Source: Thermoprotei archaeon
GTDB taxonomy: Archaea > Thermoproteota > Methanomethylicia > Nezhaarchaeales > WYZ-LMO8
Reading direction: 5' to 3'
Assembly (NCBI GenBank): GCA_003650865.1
Contig: QMSN01000002.1
Location: 1 to 28,003 of the forward strand
Length of the DNA: 28,003 nucleotides
Positions within the stretch are counted from its first letter, which is position 1, and every line of letters starts with the position of its first letter. Made by a program: the position numbers and the translations under genes. The notes under the pieces were generated by a model, which was not told the DNA's origin, searched no databases, and saw only the letters and a program-made list of their open reading frames with translations. Below are positions 1 to 8,335 of the stretch, in pieces.

Positions 1-713
1 ATCTTAGCTCTAGCCGCCTCAACTATCTTGTCGAGGCTCATGGCCCTCCCTATGAGCTGCACGTCTCCCTTCACTATCCCCATGATTAACATGGAGAATG
101 AAGCTAGAGCATCCACGTGCTCTCTAAGCCCTATCATCTTAGGCAGGACGGATCTAGCTTTCTCAGTGGTCTTCTTCACGGTTAGGGGTATGGCGAGCGC
201 GAACTCCAAGTTTTGAGGTGGCATGAGCTTCTCGACTAGTAGGGGGCTGTAGCTGCACACGATGGCAAAGCCCCCTAGCACTGAAGGAGCTACGTTGTCT
301 GCGTGAGCTACACCTGAAGAAGCCACTTCGCCTCTAGCCGCCTCCTCAATTAGCTCTACGCTGCTCAGCTTCAAGCCGAGAGCCCTGCTCAAAGCCGCTG
401 CTGTAGCTGCAGCACTAGCAGCGCTACTGCCCAGCCCTACTCCTTGAGGGACCCCCTTCTTGACCCTTATCTTCACGCGAGCTTTGACGTTGAACCTACT
501 CATGATCGACGTAGCGACCAAGCCAGCGGTGTTGCGGCTTGGATCCGTAGGTATGCTCTCCGACTCCACCCCCTCAACAGCTATCTCAACCCCCTCGCCG
601 CCCGAGAGCTCCACTTCAACCTCGTCGTAGGCTAAGTCTAGGGCCACACCTATCACGTCGAAGCCAGGCCCCAGGTTTGCTGATGTCGCCGGTGCTCTAG
701 CTAGAACTCTCAC
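1..713 (-). CDS. thrB: Homoserine kinase (GHMP kinase), C-terminus beyond window
   Basis: Phosphorylates L-homoserine with ATP in the cytoplasmic threonine pathway. My translation of the minus strand begins with the hallmark ThrB N-terminus PATSANLGPGFDVIG near residues 8-22. The GHMP kinase glycine/serine loop GLGSSAASAA follows near residues 93-102, then AHADNVAPSVLGGF, typical of homoserine kinases rather than mevalonate or shikimate kinases. The frame is open for 237 codons to the left window edge; the family is about 300 residues, so roughly the last fifth is missing. The GTG start at 713 overlaps the TGA stop of the upstream DUF2192 gene in a GTGA, suggesting translational coupling in one operon. 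Promoter not visible here; it probably lies upstream of the M14-type gene. Confidence 0.92.
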   Translation of the reverse strand, partial: MRVLARAPATSANLGPGFDVIGVALDLAYDEVEVELSGGEGVEIAVEGVESESIPTDPSRNTAGLVATSIMSRFNVKARVKIRVKKGVPQGVGLGSSAASAAATAAALSRALGLKLSSVELIEEAARGEVASSGVAHADNVAPSVLGGFAIVCSYSPLLVEKLMPPQNLEFALAIPLTVKKTTEKARSVLPKMIGLREHVDALASFSMLIMGIVKGDVQLIGRAMSLDKIVEAARAK

Positions 714-1405
714 TTAGCCTCACCCACTACTCTCTGAACTAACTTCTTAGGTGCACCAAAGACCTCTCTCGATATGAGGGCTATAAGCTCGTCGGGTGGA
801 GCCATGTTCTTAGCTCCAACCTTCATGCATATGGCGAGCTTCAATGCCTCCTTCTCATTCCTATTCTTAACTTCCCTCAAAGCTATCTTCTCAGCAACCC
901 TTAAGGCCACGTAGAACCTCATGAAGGTGAAGAAGCCCCTCTTATACTGCTTAAACTCCTCAGCTAGAGACCAGTAGAGCTTCACTAGGTTCTCCTCTTC
1001 CTCAAACCCCAAGACTACAGCCGTCAATACAAGCCTCAAAACCCTGAATATCGTGTTCTTCTCTAGGCTCCCAGTAATGGCTTGAATTGCCTCTGACGGC
1101 TTAACTCCACTCATGACTCTACGGTATATCTCCTCGTAGCTAACCTCAGCGGACAATATCTTCTCGAGCTGCGGGTGCTCAGCTAGCTCTAGGCCTAGCC
1201 CATACTTGCCGACTACGTAGACCATTGCCATCTCCTTGTCGTAGAGGTTCTTGGAGGACCATCCCCTTATGGGCCCTATACCGCGCTTCGCATAAGCCTG
1301 AGAAAGGCTGTTCACAGCGTCTGTCCTCGTGCTCACGGACCCTGAGAGTATTAAGCTTAAGACTTCATTGCAGGCGTCCACGTGAAGCCTATAAGCCCTG
1401 TTCAT
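710..1405 (-). CDS. DUF2192 family archaeal protein
   Basis: Soluble protein of about 231 residues and unknown function. The stretch YDKEMAMVYVVGKYGLGL in the first third, preceded by an IGPIRGWS-like segment, matches what I recall of the crenarchaeal DUF2192 family; no catalytic motif is evident and the rest looks mostly helical. I prefer the ATG at 1405 over an in-frame start at 1426, because it shortens the overlap with the upstream AstE-like gene to 17 nt and begins at MNRAYRLH. Its TGA overlaps the start of thrB, so the three genes are very likely one transcript. That context gives no clear function, though a link with amino-acid metabolism is possible. The family name is from memory and should be confirmed by profile search. 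Confidence 0.8.
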   Translation of the reverse strand: MNRAYRLHVDACNEVLSLILSGSVSTRTDAVNSLSQAYAKRGIGPIRGWSSKNLYDKEMAMVYVVGKYGLGLELAEHPQLEKILSAEVSYEEIYRRVMSGVKPSEAIQAITGSLEKNTIFRVLRLVLTAVVLGFEEEENLVKLYWSLAEEFKQYKRGFFTFMRFYVALRVAEKIALREVKNRNEKEALKLAICMKVGAKNMAPPDELIALISREVFGAPKKLVQRVVGEAK

Positions 1406-2354
1406 GAATCCCACTTCTCGCCACACCCAGCATCGCTATTTCTTCTCCTGTGAATACTGGAGGGTAATTGCGTATTAATAGTGTTACTCCTCTCATAAGT
1501 GAGTGCACAACCTCCACCTCCTCGAAGTGGGGGTCAATAACCCTCCCCAGAACTCCTCCTTCAGGCACCTCGTCGAGGAGCTTGACCTCAGGGTAGAACA
1601 TACCCCCTCTATTAGCCCTTATCCAAAGCCTCTCAACGACTATTGGGTTGGGTTTCTCCTCCACATCTCCCTTTAGAGCCCCTAAACTCTTAAGCATGTT
1701 GATTAGCCCCCTCACAACCTCCTCTATGTAGCGCTCTTGGTAACCCCAAGAGCCGAAGTCAGCTAGTATTGACGGCACTCCTCTCCTCATGAAGGAGGCG
1801 TCTAGAGTTGCTTTAAGCCTAAGCTCCTCTTCAAGCTCAGCTCTCCTGAGCACAGCTGCGTACTTGAAGCCAGCAGCTTTAGCCATGCCGTAGGCCTTCT
1901 CGAGGAGCTCTTCATCACCCACATCAACTATAGCTGCGTGAGGAGCACTCTCACAGCAATAACCTCCACCGTGGAAGTCCACTAGGTACTCCACACCTGA
2001 GTCAGCTAAGTATTTGGAGAGAGCGTGGGCTATTCTCTCAGTTAAGGTTCCTCCAGCCCTACCAGGAAAGACCCTGTTTAGGTTCATGGAGTCTAGGGGA
2101 GTGACAACACTTCTCATGGCTACGGCTAAGGGGTTGACCATGGGGGCGAATATGAGGGTTCCAGTTAAACCTCCATCTAGGACTGCTTGGTACAACCTCC
2201 TCATAACCTCAAAGCCATTAACCTCGATTCCATGGATGGATGAGGTAAAGGCGACTACGGGGCCGCCGTCACCTGAGACTTTAACCACTTTAAGCTTGAG
2301 CTCAGCTCCATCGCATATCTCTCCCACCTTGAGAGTCTCCTTCTCAACCCTCAA
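1389..2354 (-). CDS. Succinylglutamate desuccinylase/aspartoacylase-family zinc hydrolase
   Basis: Member of the AstE/AspA branch of M14 metallocarboxypeptidases, which hydrolyse N-acyl amino acids or similar amides with one zinc ion. Visible zinc ligands are the HxxE in SIHGIEV (His41, Glu44 in this numbering) and the His of VDFHGGG (His128). The substrate-binding MNLNRVFPG motif lies between them, and the C-terminal beta domain is present. The true substrate cannot be told. Start: GTG 2369 is the longest option, but GGTGGAGG lies just inside that ORF and is spaced eight bases from TTG 2354, so I prefer 2354. First gene of the AstE-like/DUF2192/thrB operon and divergent from the CxxCxxCC gene; the gap holds a strong palindrome. 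Confidence 0.88.
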   Translation of the reverse strand: MRVEKETLKVGEICDGAELKLKVVKVSGDGGPVVAFTSSIHGIEVNGFEVMRRLYQAVLDGGLTGTLIFAPMVNPLAVAMRSVVTPLDSMNLNRVFPGRAGGTLTERIAHALSKYLADSGVEYLVDFHGGGYCCESAPHAAIVDVGDEELLEKAYGMAKAAGFKYAAVLRRAELEEELRLKATLDASFMRRGVPSILADFGSWGYQERYIEEVVRGLINMLKSLGALKGDVEEKPNPIVVERLWIRANRGGMFYPEVKLLDEVPEGGVLGRVIDPHFEEVEVVHSLMRGVTLLIRNYPPVFTGEEIAMLGVARSGIHEQGL

Positions 2355-2376
2355 CCCCACACCCTCCACCGATAAG

Positions 2377-2401
2377 CTAGGTTATCTTGGAGATAGCCTA
2401 G
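2377..2401. promoter_or_regulatory. 11-bp inverted repeat in divergent intergenic region
   Basis: CTAGGTTATCT, three bases, then AGATAGCCTAG form a near-perfect dyad with one mismatch (G-U in RNA). It sits between the AstE-like gene (minus) and the CxxCxxCC gene (plus), next to an A/T-rich TATA-like segment at about 2402-2412. It could be a repressor or activator site, or a hairpin at the 5' end of the minus transcript. Confidence 0.5.
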
Positions 2402-2434
2402 AAAAAGTTTAGTATTAAGCCTTAGCCTACCTCT

Positions 2435-2920
2435 ATGGCTCGCGGTGACCCGCTGTTGTCGGGGCATAACTACGTCCCATGGAGGAGAGTTGAGAGGTGG
2501 ACTTGCATAAGGTGTGGGTTATGCTGCCGTAACTTCCTAGTCCCCCTCTTGACCCATGAGGCCCTCAAGATATATAAGACCTTCGGCCCCCTCATAGTTC
2601 AAGTGAACGGCAAGATAGCTCTAGCCAAGAAGCCCGATGGCTCATGCGTGTTCCTCACCTATGAGGGGGGAATAGCCAAGTGCACTATATACTTCGAGAG
2701 ACCCGGTGTGTGTAGGCTATACCCATTCTACATTAAGGTTGGAGCTGAGGAAGGTGAGGAGGACGCCCTATACGTGGATGAGACTGGCTTCAAGTACAGG
2801 GTCTACATAGACACGAACTGCCCTGGAACCTATAAGGGACCTCCAATAGAGCCCATAATACCCAAGGTGATCGAAACTTGGAGGAGGTTTTACGGCTGGT
2901 GGGCTATGAGTAGGCGTTGA
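2435..2920 (+). CDS. YkgJ/UPF0153-type CxxCxxCC metal-cluster protein
   Basis: Small cytoplasmic protein of 161 residues. Near residues 24-32 it has the CIRCGLCC signature, followed by a second cysteine pair in CTIYFERPGVCRLYPF near residues 88-103. These cysteines define the YkgJ family (putative zinc- or iron-chelating domain). No enzymatic activity is established for most members. A further cysteine lies in DTNCPG near the C-terminus. The ATG is about 28 nt after a weak A/T-rich box around 2407 and has no Shine-Dalgarno, which suggests a leaderless transcript. It is divergent from the AstE-like operon and convergent with dUTPase. Confidence 0.88.
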   Translation: MARGDPLLSGHNYVPWRRVERWTCIRCGLCCRNFLVPLLTHEALKIYKTFGPLIVQVNGKIALAKKPDGSCVFLTYEGGIAKCTIYFERPGVCRLYPFYIKVGAEEGEEDALYVDETGFKYRVYIDTNCPGTYKGPPIEPIIPKVIETWRRFYGWWAMSRR

Positions 2921-2947
2921 GCAAGTCGCTATCTCAAGCGAGTGGCT

Positions 2948-3427
2948 TCATAAACCCTCTCTCTGGTAGGCACCCTCGTAGGTCTTCTCCGGCTTCTCCA
3001 AGAGCTTTATGAAGACCAGCTGCATGACTCTAGCGTTAGACTCTAGGGTTATGCCATGCGGGTTCTCAACTATCAGCAGCCCTTCACCCCTACCCTCATA
3101 GCCTGGATCCCACACGGCGCTGATGATAGTTGCACCCATTCTCATCAAGCTGGACCTCGGAAGCCCAATCGCTATGCAGTCCTCAGGAACCCTGACGACC
3201 TCGTTATACCTTACTCTATAAGCACCCCTCTCCAAGTGGAGCTTACCATTCGTGAACTCAAGCCTCTCAACATCAGGTAGGGACCTGCTAGTAAAGCCCA
3301 GGAGCCCTGAGCTCCTAAACCTATAGACCTCAGCAATAGTCAAGTCGACTCCTGCAGGCTGGACTTGGATTTCACCAATGGACACTAAGCCCAGCTTGAC
3401 AGCTAAATCTCCAGGCACAACAGCCAA
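2948..3427 (-). CDS. dut: dUTP diphosphatase, archaeal dCTP-deaminase superfamily
   Basis: Hydrolyses dUTP to dUMP and pyrophosphate, keeping uracil out of DNA and supplying dTMP synthesis. The 159-residue length and the order IQPAGVDLTIAEVYRF, LPRSSLMRMGATI, VWDPGYEGRGEGLL, then ARVMQLVFIKL fit the archaeal Dut subgroup of the Dcd/Dut fold. dCTP deaminases normally carry a TLEL-type catalytic Glu motif, which appears here as GEGLLIVEN, so diphosphatase is favoured but deaminase is not excluded. The start is TTG 3427, with GGTG seven bases upstream. A TATA-like CTTTATC on the minus strand near 3461-3468 is its likely promoter. Single gene, convergent with the CxxCxxCC gene. Confidence 0.85.
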   Translation of the reverse strand: MAVVPGDLAVKLGLVSIGEIQVQPAGVDLTIAEVYRFRSSGLLGFTSRSLPDVERLEFTNGKLHLERGAYRVRYNEVVRVPEDCIAIGLPRSSLMRMGATIISAVWDPGYEGRGEGLLIVENPHGITLESNARVMQLVFIKLLEKPEKTYEGAYQREGL

Positions 3428-3647
3428 AGCTCGACACCGAGAGACAAGAGTCCTCGAAGAGATAAAGCGATTACTGCCTCAATTGCTCGATGCTCATGAG
3501 CGCCATCAGCCTCTTTGAGCATCACCCACGGCTAGCTCGCACGGCTTAGAAAAAACTTATGATTGCTCCTTCGACTTGTCTTTTAGAGGGACTCTTTGCG
3601 TCTATGTTTTTATCTCTGCTTGTGCTGTTTGTTTTCTGGTGGTTTGT
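3428..3647. other. Intergenic region between dut and flavoprotein gene
   Basis: About 220 bases with no convincing gene. It holds the dut promoter on the minus strand near 3465 and a T-rich stretch (3585-3650) with a TATA-like TTTTTATC at 3606-3613 for the downstream flavoprotein. Scattered TGATG/CTGA strings near 3500-3530 on the minus strand recall C/D-box RNA elements but do not have the right spacing. No tRNA cloverleaf was seen. Confidence 0.6.
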
Positions 3648-4976
3648 GTGAAAGTTTTGGTTGTTGGTTTTGGGTGGGCTGGTTTTGAAGTCGCTTTGAC
3701 TTGTAGATCTCTTAGCCGGGACCTCGAGATTATAGTGGTTTCGGAGGAGCCTTGCCCAGCATATTGCAGATGCGGATTGACTTACGCTATCTCTGGCGAG
3801 GTCGAGTTCAATAACCTCTTTTTGAGGTCTCAAGACTTCTACAAGTCTGCTGGCATCAACGTCTTGTTGGGCTATAGAGTTGTTGAGGCTTCTAGCGGTG
3901 TCGCTAGAGTTAGGCCTACAAGTAGTGTTGGCAGTGAGAGCTCCATGCAATATGATAGGCTTGTCCTAGCTACTGGAGCTAAGCCTGTTGACCCTCCATT
4001 CGAGTATTCAGGCATTGAGGGAGTCTTCAAGCTTCGGGATCTGCGCGATGCTCAGGCTATTAGGAGGTGGGCTTTGAGGTCTAAGAGCGCTGCCATATAT
4101 GGAAGTGGCTTCCTAGGCTTGCAAGTTGCTGATGCTCTGCACAAGCTGGGGTTAAAGGTTAAGCTCGTGGAGCCCTTGAGTAGCGTCATGCCGACCATAC
4201 TGGATCAAGACGTGGCTTCTAGGATTAAGAGTATTATTGAGGGCTTCGGCGTTGAGGTTTACACCGACGCTCATGTTAGAGAGGCTGAGGGTGACAAGCA
4301 AGTTAAGAGGCTTGTAGGTGACGGCTTTGAGGTCGACTGCGACATGGTTGTCCTAGCGACTAAGGTTAAGCCCAGAGTTGAGCTTGCCGAGAAATTGGGT
4401 GTTAAGCTTGGGGTTACTGGGGGTATAGTGGTTGACGAGCGCATGGAGACTAGCGTTGAAGGGGTTTATGCAGCTGGCGACTGCGTTGAAGTTAAGGAGC
4501 TTGTCACAGAAAGCCCCGTGCTAGCTCAAATTGCCTCTGCAGCTATACGCGAAGCTAGAGTAGCGGCTTCAAACATAGCTGGTAAAGTTGACTCGTATCC
4601 AGGCACAACTCTCACAGCTCTAAGCAAGGTATTTGGGGTTGAGATCGGCATTGCAGGCTTAAACTCAAGCCTCTCCTCTAAGCTTGGATTAGACGTTGTA
4701 CCTGTTACTGTTGAGGGGCCCGTTAAGGGGGGTTACTACCCCGGCAAGGCACTTGTCAAGCTACTGGCTGATAGGGGCACGGGTAGAGTTGTAGGTGTTC
4801 AGTGTCTAGGTGAAGGTGCTCACTTAAGAGCTAGCCTTGTGTCACAGGCGATAGCTAAGGGCTTTACCGTTAAGGACTTAGCTAAGCTCGAGCTCGGCTA
4901 CCACCCGCTATTAATGCCTGTTTGGGATCCGCTGATAGAGGCCTCTGAGAAGCTACTTGAGGAGGTGAAGCCCTAG
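3648..4976 (+). CDS. FAD/NAD(P)-dependent oxidoreductase, CoA-disulfide reductase/NADH oxidase family
   Basis: Flavoprotein disulfide reductase of about 442 residues. An N-terminal GFGWAG Rossmann motif (residues 7-12) binds FAD. A cysteine in YCRCGLTYAISG (Cys42) aligns with the redox-active Cys43 of CoA disulfide reductases and NADH oxidases. A second Rossmann motif YGSGFLG binds NAD(P)H, VYAAGDC contacts the flavin, and the C-terminus matches the dimerisation domain. Likely roles are reduction of CoA disulfides or S0/polysulfide, or of O2; the sequence does not decide. An ATG at 3576 gives 24 extra residues, but a TATA-like box at 3606 and GGTGG at 3638-3642, five bases before GTG 3648, show that 3648 is the real start. 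It has no close operon partner. Confidence 0.87.
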   Translation: MKVLVVGFGWAGFEVALTCRSLSRDLEIIVVSEEPCPAYCRCGLTYAISGEVEFNNLFLRSQDFYKSAGINVLLGYRVVEASSGVARVRPTSSVGSESSMQYDRLVLATGAKPVDPPFEYSGIEGVFKLRDLRDAQAIRRWALRSKSAAIYGSGFLGLQVADALHKLGLKVKLVEPLSSVMPTILDQDVASRIKSIIEGFGVEVYTDAHVREAEGDKQVKRLVGDGFEVDCDMVVLATKVKPRVELAEKLGVKLGVTGGIVVDERMETSVEGVYAAGDCVEVKELVTESPVLAQIASAAIREARVAASNIAGKVDSYPGTTLTALSKVFGVEIGIAGLNSSLSSKLGLDVVPVTVEGPVKGGYYPGKALVKLLADRGTGRVVGVQCLGEGAHLRASLVSQAIAKGFTVKDLAKLELGYHPLLMPVWDPLIEASEKLLEEVKP

Positions 4977-5035
4977 AGGTTTGACTTTCGTCCTCACGGG
5001 AAACCCTATAAGGCTTGTCCTTCAATATGGTTTCG

Positions 5036-6184
5036 GTGACCTCATTGGCTGATGTGGGGCTAGTCTACGGAGACGTGTACTTAAACTACAACTTCGGTAG
5101 GGGGCACCCCTTAAACCCCTATAGGTATAAGCTGTTCTTCGACCTGGTCAAGAGCTACGGCCTCTTAGACAAGGTGAGACACGTAGAGCCTAGGATGGCT
5201 GGTGTGGAGGAGCTTAAGCTGATACACGAGGACAGCTACATAGAGAGGGTTAAGAAGCTTAGTGAGAGGGGCTATGGCATGCTCGACTTTGGGGATACCC
5301 CTGCCTTTAAGGGCATGTACGAGGCCTCATGCTTCATCGTTGGAGGAACTCTAAATGCAGTTGACATGGTTATGAGGGGTGAGTGCACTCACGCCTTCAA
5401 CCCTGGAGGTGGGCACCACCACGCAGCTAGGGATAGAGGTGCTGGATTCTGCGTCTTCAACGACGTGGCTATAGCTGTTAAGTACCTCCTCGAGAAGTGG
5501 GGCGTCAAGAGGGTTATGGTCGTTGACATAGACGTCCACCATGGAGATGGAACTCAGTGGAGCCTCTACTCTGAGCCTAGAGCCTTGAAGGTTGACTTCC
5601 ACGAGTCAGGCATGTACCTATACCCGGGAACTGGCTTCATGGACGAGATGGGTGAGGGTGAGGGCTATGGCTTCATGGTCAACATACCCCTCCCGCCTAG
5701 AACTCACAATGAGGCTTACCTGTACGCCTTCAAGGAGATAGTGCCTCCACTAGCTGAGGCCTTTAAGCCCGACGTCATCGTCCAGCAAAGCGGCGTAGAC
5801 ACTCACTTCGAGGATCCACTAGCCCACTTAGCTCTAACAACTCAAGCTTACTCCGAGATAGCTGACGTCATGCACGAAGTGGCTCACAAGTACGCTGGCG
5901 GCAAGTACGTGATGGTTGGTGGAGGAGGCTACAACGTCGAGACTGTTGCTAGGGGTTGGACCATAATGCTATCTAGGCTCCTCGGAGTCGAGCTTCCAGA
6001 TGAGCTGCCGAGCAGCTGGATTGAGGAGTTCAAACAAGTCATGGGCTACGAGCCCCCCAAGACCCTCCATGACGAGGCGAAGCCCTTCATAAGCGAGGGG
6101 ACTTGGAGGTCTGTGATGGCTGATGTGGAGCAACTGGTAAAGCAGGTCAAGAAGAGGTTGTCGCAGTTCTTCAAGGTGGAGTGA
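5036..6184 (+). CDS. Histone deacetylase/AcuC/APAH-family zinc amidohydrolase
   Basis: Zn-dependent deacetylase fold, about 382 residues. Diagnostic segments in order: FNPGGGHHHA (the tandem catalytic histidines), GFCVFNDVAIA, VDIDVHHGDGTQ (metal-binding Asp and His), QSGVDTHFEDPLAHL (second metal Asp) and GGGGY. All expected metal and catalytic residues are present, so it should be active. Family members deacetylate protein lysine, acetylpolyamines or acetoin-related substrates; which applies here is unknown. Starts: TTG 5015, ATG 5027 or GTG 5036. A TATA-like CTATAAGG at about 5005-5012 is 27 nt from GTG 5036, supporting a leaderless start there. It is convergent with porB, with only 18 bases between the stops. 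Confidence 0.9.
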   Translation: MTSLADVGLVYGDVYLNYNFGRGHPLNPYRYKLFFDLVKSYGLLDKVRHVEPRMAGVEELKLIHEDSYIERVKKLSERGYGMLDFGDTPAFKGMYEASCFIVGGTLNAVDMVMRGECTHAFNPGGGHHHAARDRGAGFCVFNDVAIAVKYLLEKWGVKRVMVVDIDVHHGDGTQWSLYSEPRALKVDFHESGMYLYPGTGFMDEMGEGEGYGFMVNIPLPPRTHNEAYLYAFKEIVPPLAEAFKPDVIVQQSGVDTHFEDPLAHLALTTQAYSEIADVMHEVAHKYAGGKYVMVGGGGYNVETVARGWTIMLSRLLGVELPDELPSSWIEEFKQVMGYEPPKTLHDEAKPFISEGTWRSVMADVEQLVKQVKKRLSQFFKVE

Positions 6185-6202
6185 ACAACAAAAGGCGGGA
6201 GT

Positions 6203-7153
6203 CTAGAGTCTCACTACTGGGCCTATGGCTGTGTAGCCAGCTCTCTTATTCACCTTCTCAACCTGTTCATCGACGTACCTCTGAACCTCCTCGATCTCCT
6301 CCTTAGTTAAGTGCCTGAACCTTCCCTGCAGCATCAAGTAATCCTCTACAGGCCTCCTCTGAGGCACTGGGACTGTGACTTTGAACACTCCACGCTCAAT
6401 CTCGTACAGCACCCACATGCCAGTCAGCACTCCAAGCCTAGCTACTTCAATAGTCTTGCTTGAGTCGAACCTCCAGCCTGTTGGGCATGGGGCTTGGACG
6501 TGTATGTAGGCTGGGCCGTCGATCTCAGCTGCCTTCTTGACCTTGTAGGCGAAGTCCTTCAGGTGGGATATGCTGGCTACGGCGACGTAGGGTATGCCGT
6601 GAGCAGCCGCTATGGCTGGAATGTCCTTCTTCAGCTGAAGTTTACCCCTCCACTTGGACCCTACGGGGGTCGTGGTTGTCCAGGCCTTGAGGGGTGTAGC
6701 TCCACTTCTCTGAATCCCGGTGTTCATGTAGGCCTCGTTGTCCATGCATATGTAGACGAAGTCGTGGCCTCTCTCAAGAGCTCCGCTGAGAGCCTGCAGC
6801 CCTATGTCCGCAGTCCCTCCATCACCAGCTATTGCAACCACGTGTATCTTCCTTCCCTTGTACTTCAAGCCCTTCCTCTGAAGAGCCCTTATAGCTGCCT
6901 CAACTCCACTAGCTACGGCAGCTGCGTTTTCGAATGCCACGTGGATCCAAGGTATCTTCCAAGCAGTCTCCGGGTAGACTGAGGTGCTGACTTCGAGGCA
7001 GCCCGTTGGGGTTACGACTATGAGGTTCGGCCCTAAAACCTTCGTCACGAGCCTAGCTATTATGGCCTCTGGACAGCCCTGACACAGCCTATGGCCTGAG
7101 GCGAAGTACTCCTCTCTAGGCAAATCCTTGACCGTGCTCATGCTATAGTCCAT
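6203..7153 (-). CDS. porB: Pyruvate:ferredoxin oxidoreductase, beta subunit (TPP-binding)
   Basis: Carries thiamine diphosphate and one 4Fe-4S cluster in the PorABCD complex, which oxidatively decarboxylates pyruvate to acetyl-CoA and reduces ferredoxin. The N-terminal HRLCQGCPE gives the first cluster cysteines, with another in TPTGCLEV. The TPP/Mg signature GDGGTADIG runs to DNEAYMNTG. A later cysteine in APCPTGW is also typical. Its 317 residues match the family. The start overlaps the porA end: GTG 7162, ATG 7153 and ATG 7141 are in frame. GGGGTG lies six bases before ATG 7153, so I chose it. Last gene of porCDAB. Confidence 0.94.
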   Translation of the reverse strand: MDYSMSTVKDLPREEYFASGHRLCQGCPEAIIARLVTKVLGPNLIVVTPTGCLEVSTSVYPETAWKIPWIHVAFENAAAVASGVEAAIRALQRKGLKYKGRKIHVVAIAGDGGTADIGLQALSGALERGHDFVYICMDNEAYMNTGIQRSGATPLKAWTTTTPVGSKWRGKLQLKKDIPAIAAAHGIPYVAVASISHLKDFAYKVKKAAEIDGPAYIHVQAPCPTGWRFDSSKTIEVARLGVLTGMWVLYEIERGVFKVTVPVPQRRPVEDYLMLQGRFRHLTKEEIEEVQRYVDEQVEKVNKRAGYTAIGPVVRL

Positions 7154-8333
7154 AATCAACACCCCTAACTCCGAAGTATATGCACTGCTCCTTCAAGCCC
7201 TCCTCCAGGGACTTGAAGGCCATTAAGCCCATCTGCTCCAGATCCCTGACAGTCACGTCTCTACCGCCTATGCCAGCTATGAAGTTGATCATTAGCGGCC
7301 TCTCCGAGTCGTTTATGAACATGGTGGCGACGTCTGAGAATAGAGGTCCACCGCAGCCGCCGAAGGCTATGGCCCTATCTACTATGGCGAGCATCTTAGC
7401 CTTCCTAAGCACACTCTTCCAAAGCTCAACTGGTATGGGCCTATAGAGCCTAGGTCTAAACAGACCTATTCTGAACCCCTTGCTCCTCAAGTTGTCTATC
7501 GCTAACCTAGCCGTGCTGGCTATTGCTCCTAGAGCTATCATTATAACGTCTGCGTCGCTACACATGTACTCCTCGTAGAGCCCGTACTTAACCCCAAACT
7601 TATCAGCAAACTCTGCGTCCACTTCCTCTAGGGCCTTTGGAACCCTCTTCAAGGCATCTACGACTTGGTACTTGAACTCGTAGGTGTAGTTGGGGAGGGC
7701 CATGACTCCCATGGTTATCGGCTTGTCGGGATCTAAGACGTGAGGCCTCTCAACTCTAGGCGTGTACTCCAACACCTTCTGCTTATCCCTGACCTCAACA
7801 GGCTCGTATGTGTGGCTTAAGACGTAGCCGTCGTAGCACACGCATACGGGCAGCAATATGTCGAGCCTCTCAGCAAGCCTGTAGGCCTGAATTACCGTGT
7901 CGTGAGCCTCCTGAGCTGAGCTTATGTATATCTGTATCCAGCCGCAGTCCCGCGAGGACATCATGTCCTGATGGTCGTTGTGTATGTTGAGGGGCATTGA
8001 GAGCGTCCTATTGGCTATGCTCATGACTATGGGGAGCCTCATGCCAGACGCCATGAAGAGGACTTCGTGCATGAGCGCTAGGCCTTGAGAGGCCGTCGCT
8101 GTGAAGACCCTTGCGCCAGCAGCTGAAGCACCTATAACTGCGCTTAGAGCTGAGTGCTCGCTTTCAACTGGTATGTACTCAGCGTCCAGCTCTCCATTGG
8201 CTACGAACTCCGAGAGCCTCTCGACTACCGTGGTCTGAGGGGTTATGGGGTATGCAGCTATCACGTCTACGTCGCAGTTCTTGACTGCATAGGCTATCGC
8301 GTAGTTAGTGGATAGAGCCATTCTCTGAGCCAA
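7143..8333 (-). CDS. porA: Pyruvate:ferredoxin oxidoreductase, alpha subunit
   Basis: The alpha subunit forms the pyrimidine-binding and substrate side of the POR active site. YPITPQTTVVE near residue 28, the PVESEHSALSAVIGAS segment with the catalytic-type Glu, TATASQGLALMHEVLFMASG and the NDHQDMMSSRDCGW loop are standard for PorA. Its 396 residues match the family. Related 2-oxoacid oxidoreductases (VOR, KOR) share these motifs; the NDHQD loop and separate gamma and delta genes favour pyruvate. The start is TTG 8333 with AGGAGG just upstream inside the end of porD. It overlaps porB by 11 bases with the starts chosen, so the four genes are tightly coupled. Confidence 0.94.
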   Translation of the reverse strand: MAQRMALSTNYAIAYAVKNCDVDVIAAYPITPQTTVVERLSEFVANGELDAEYIPVESEHSALSAVIGASAAGARVFTATASQGLALMHEVLFMASGMRLPIVMSIANRTLSMPLNIHNDHQDMMSSRDCGWIQIYISSAQEAHDTVIQAYRLAERLDILLPVCVCYDGYVLSHTYEPVEVRDKQKVLEYTPRVERPHVLDPDKPITMGVMALPNYTYEFKYQVVDALKRVPKALEEVDAEFADKFGVKYGLYEEYMCSDADVIMIALGAIASTARLAIDNLRSKGFRIGLFRPRLYRPIPVELWKSVLRKAKMLAIVDRAIAFGGCGGPLFSDVATMFINDSERPLMINFIAGIGGRDVTVRDLEQMGLMAFKSLEEGLKEQCIYFGVRGVDYGL

Positions 8334-8335
8334 GC

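Noticed and set aside
444..635. Plus-strand open frames opposite thrB, por, dut, the ATPase and other genes.
   Set aside because: They lie wholly inside well-recognised genes on the other strand, show no family motifs and have no Shine-Dalgarno or TATA element.
3480..3545. Minus-strand TGATG and CTGA strings suggestive of a C/D-box guide RNA.
   Set aside because: Boxes overlap and the spacing to a second C/D pair is wrong; no terminal stem could be found.
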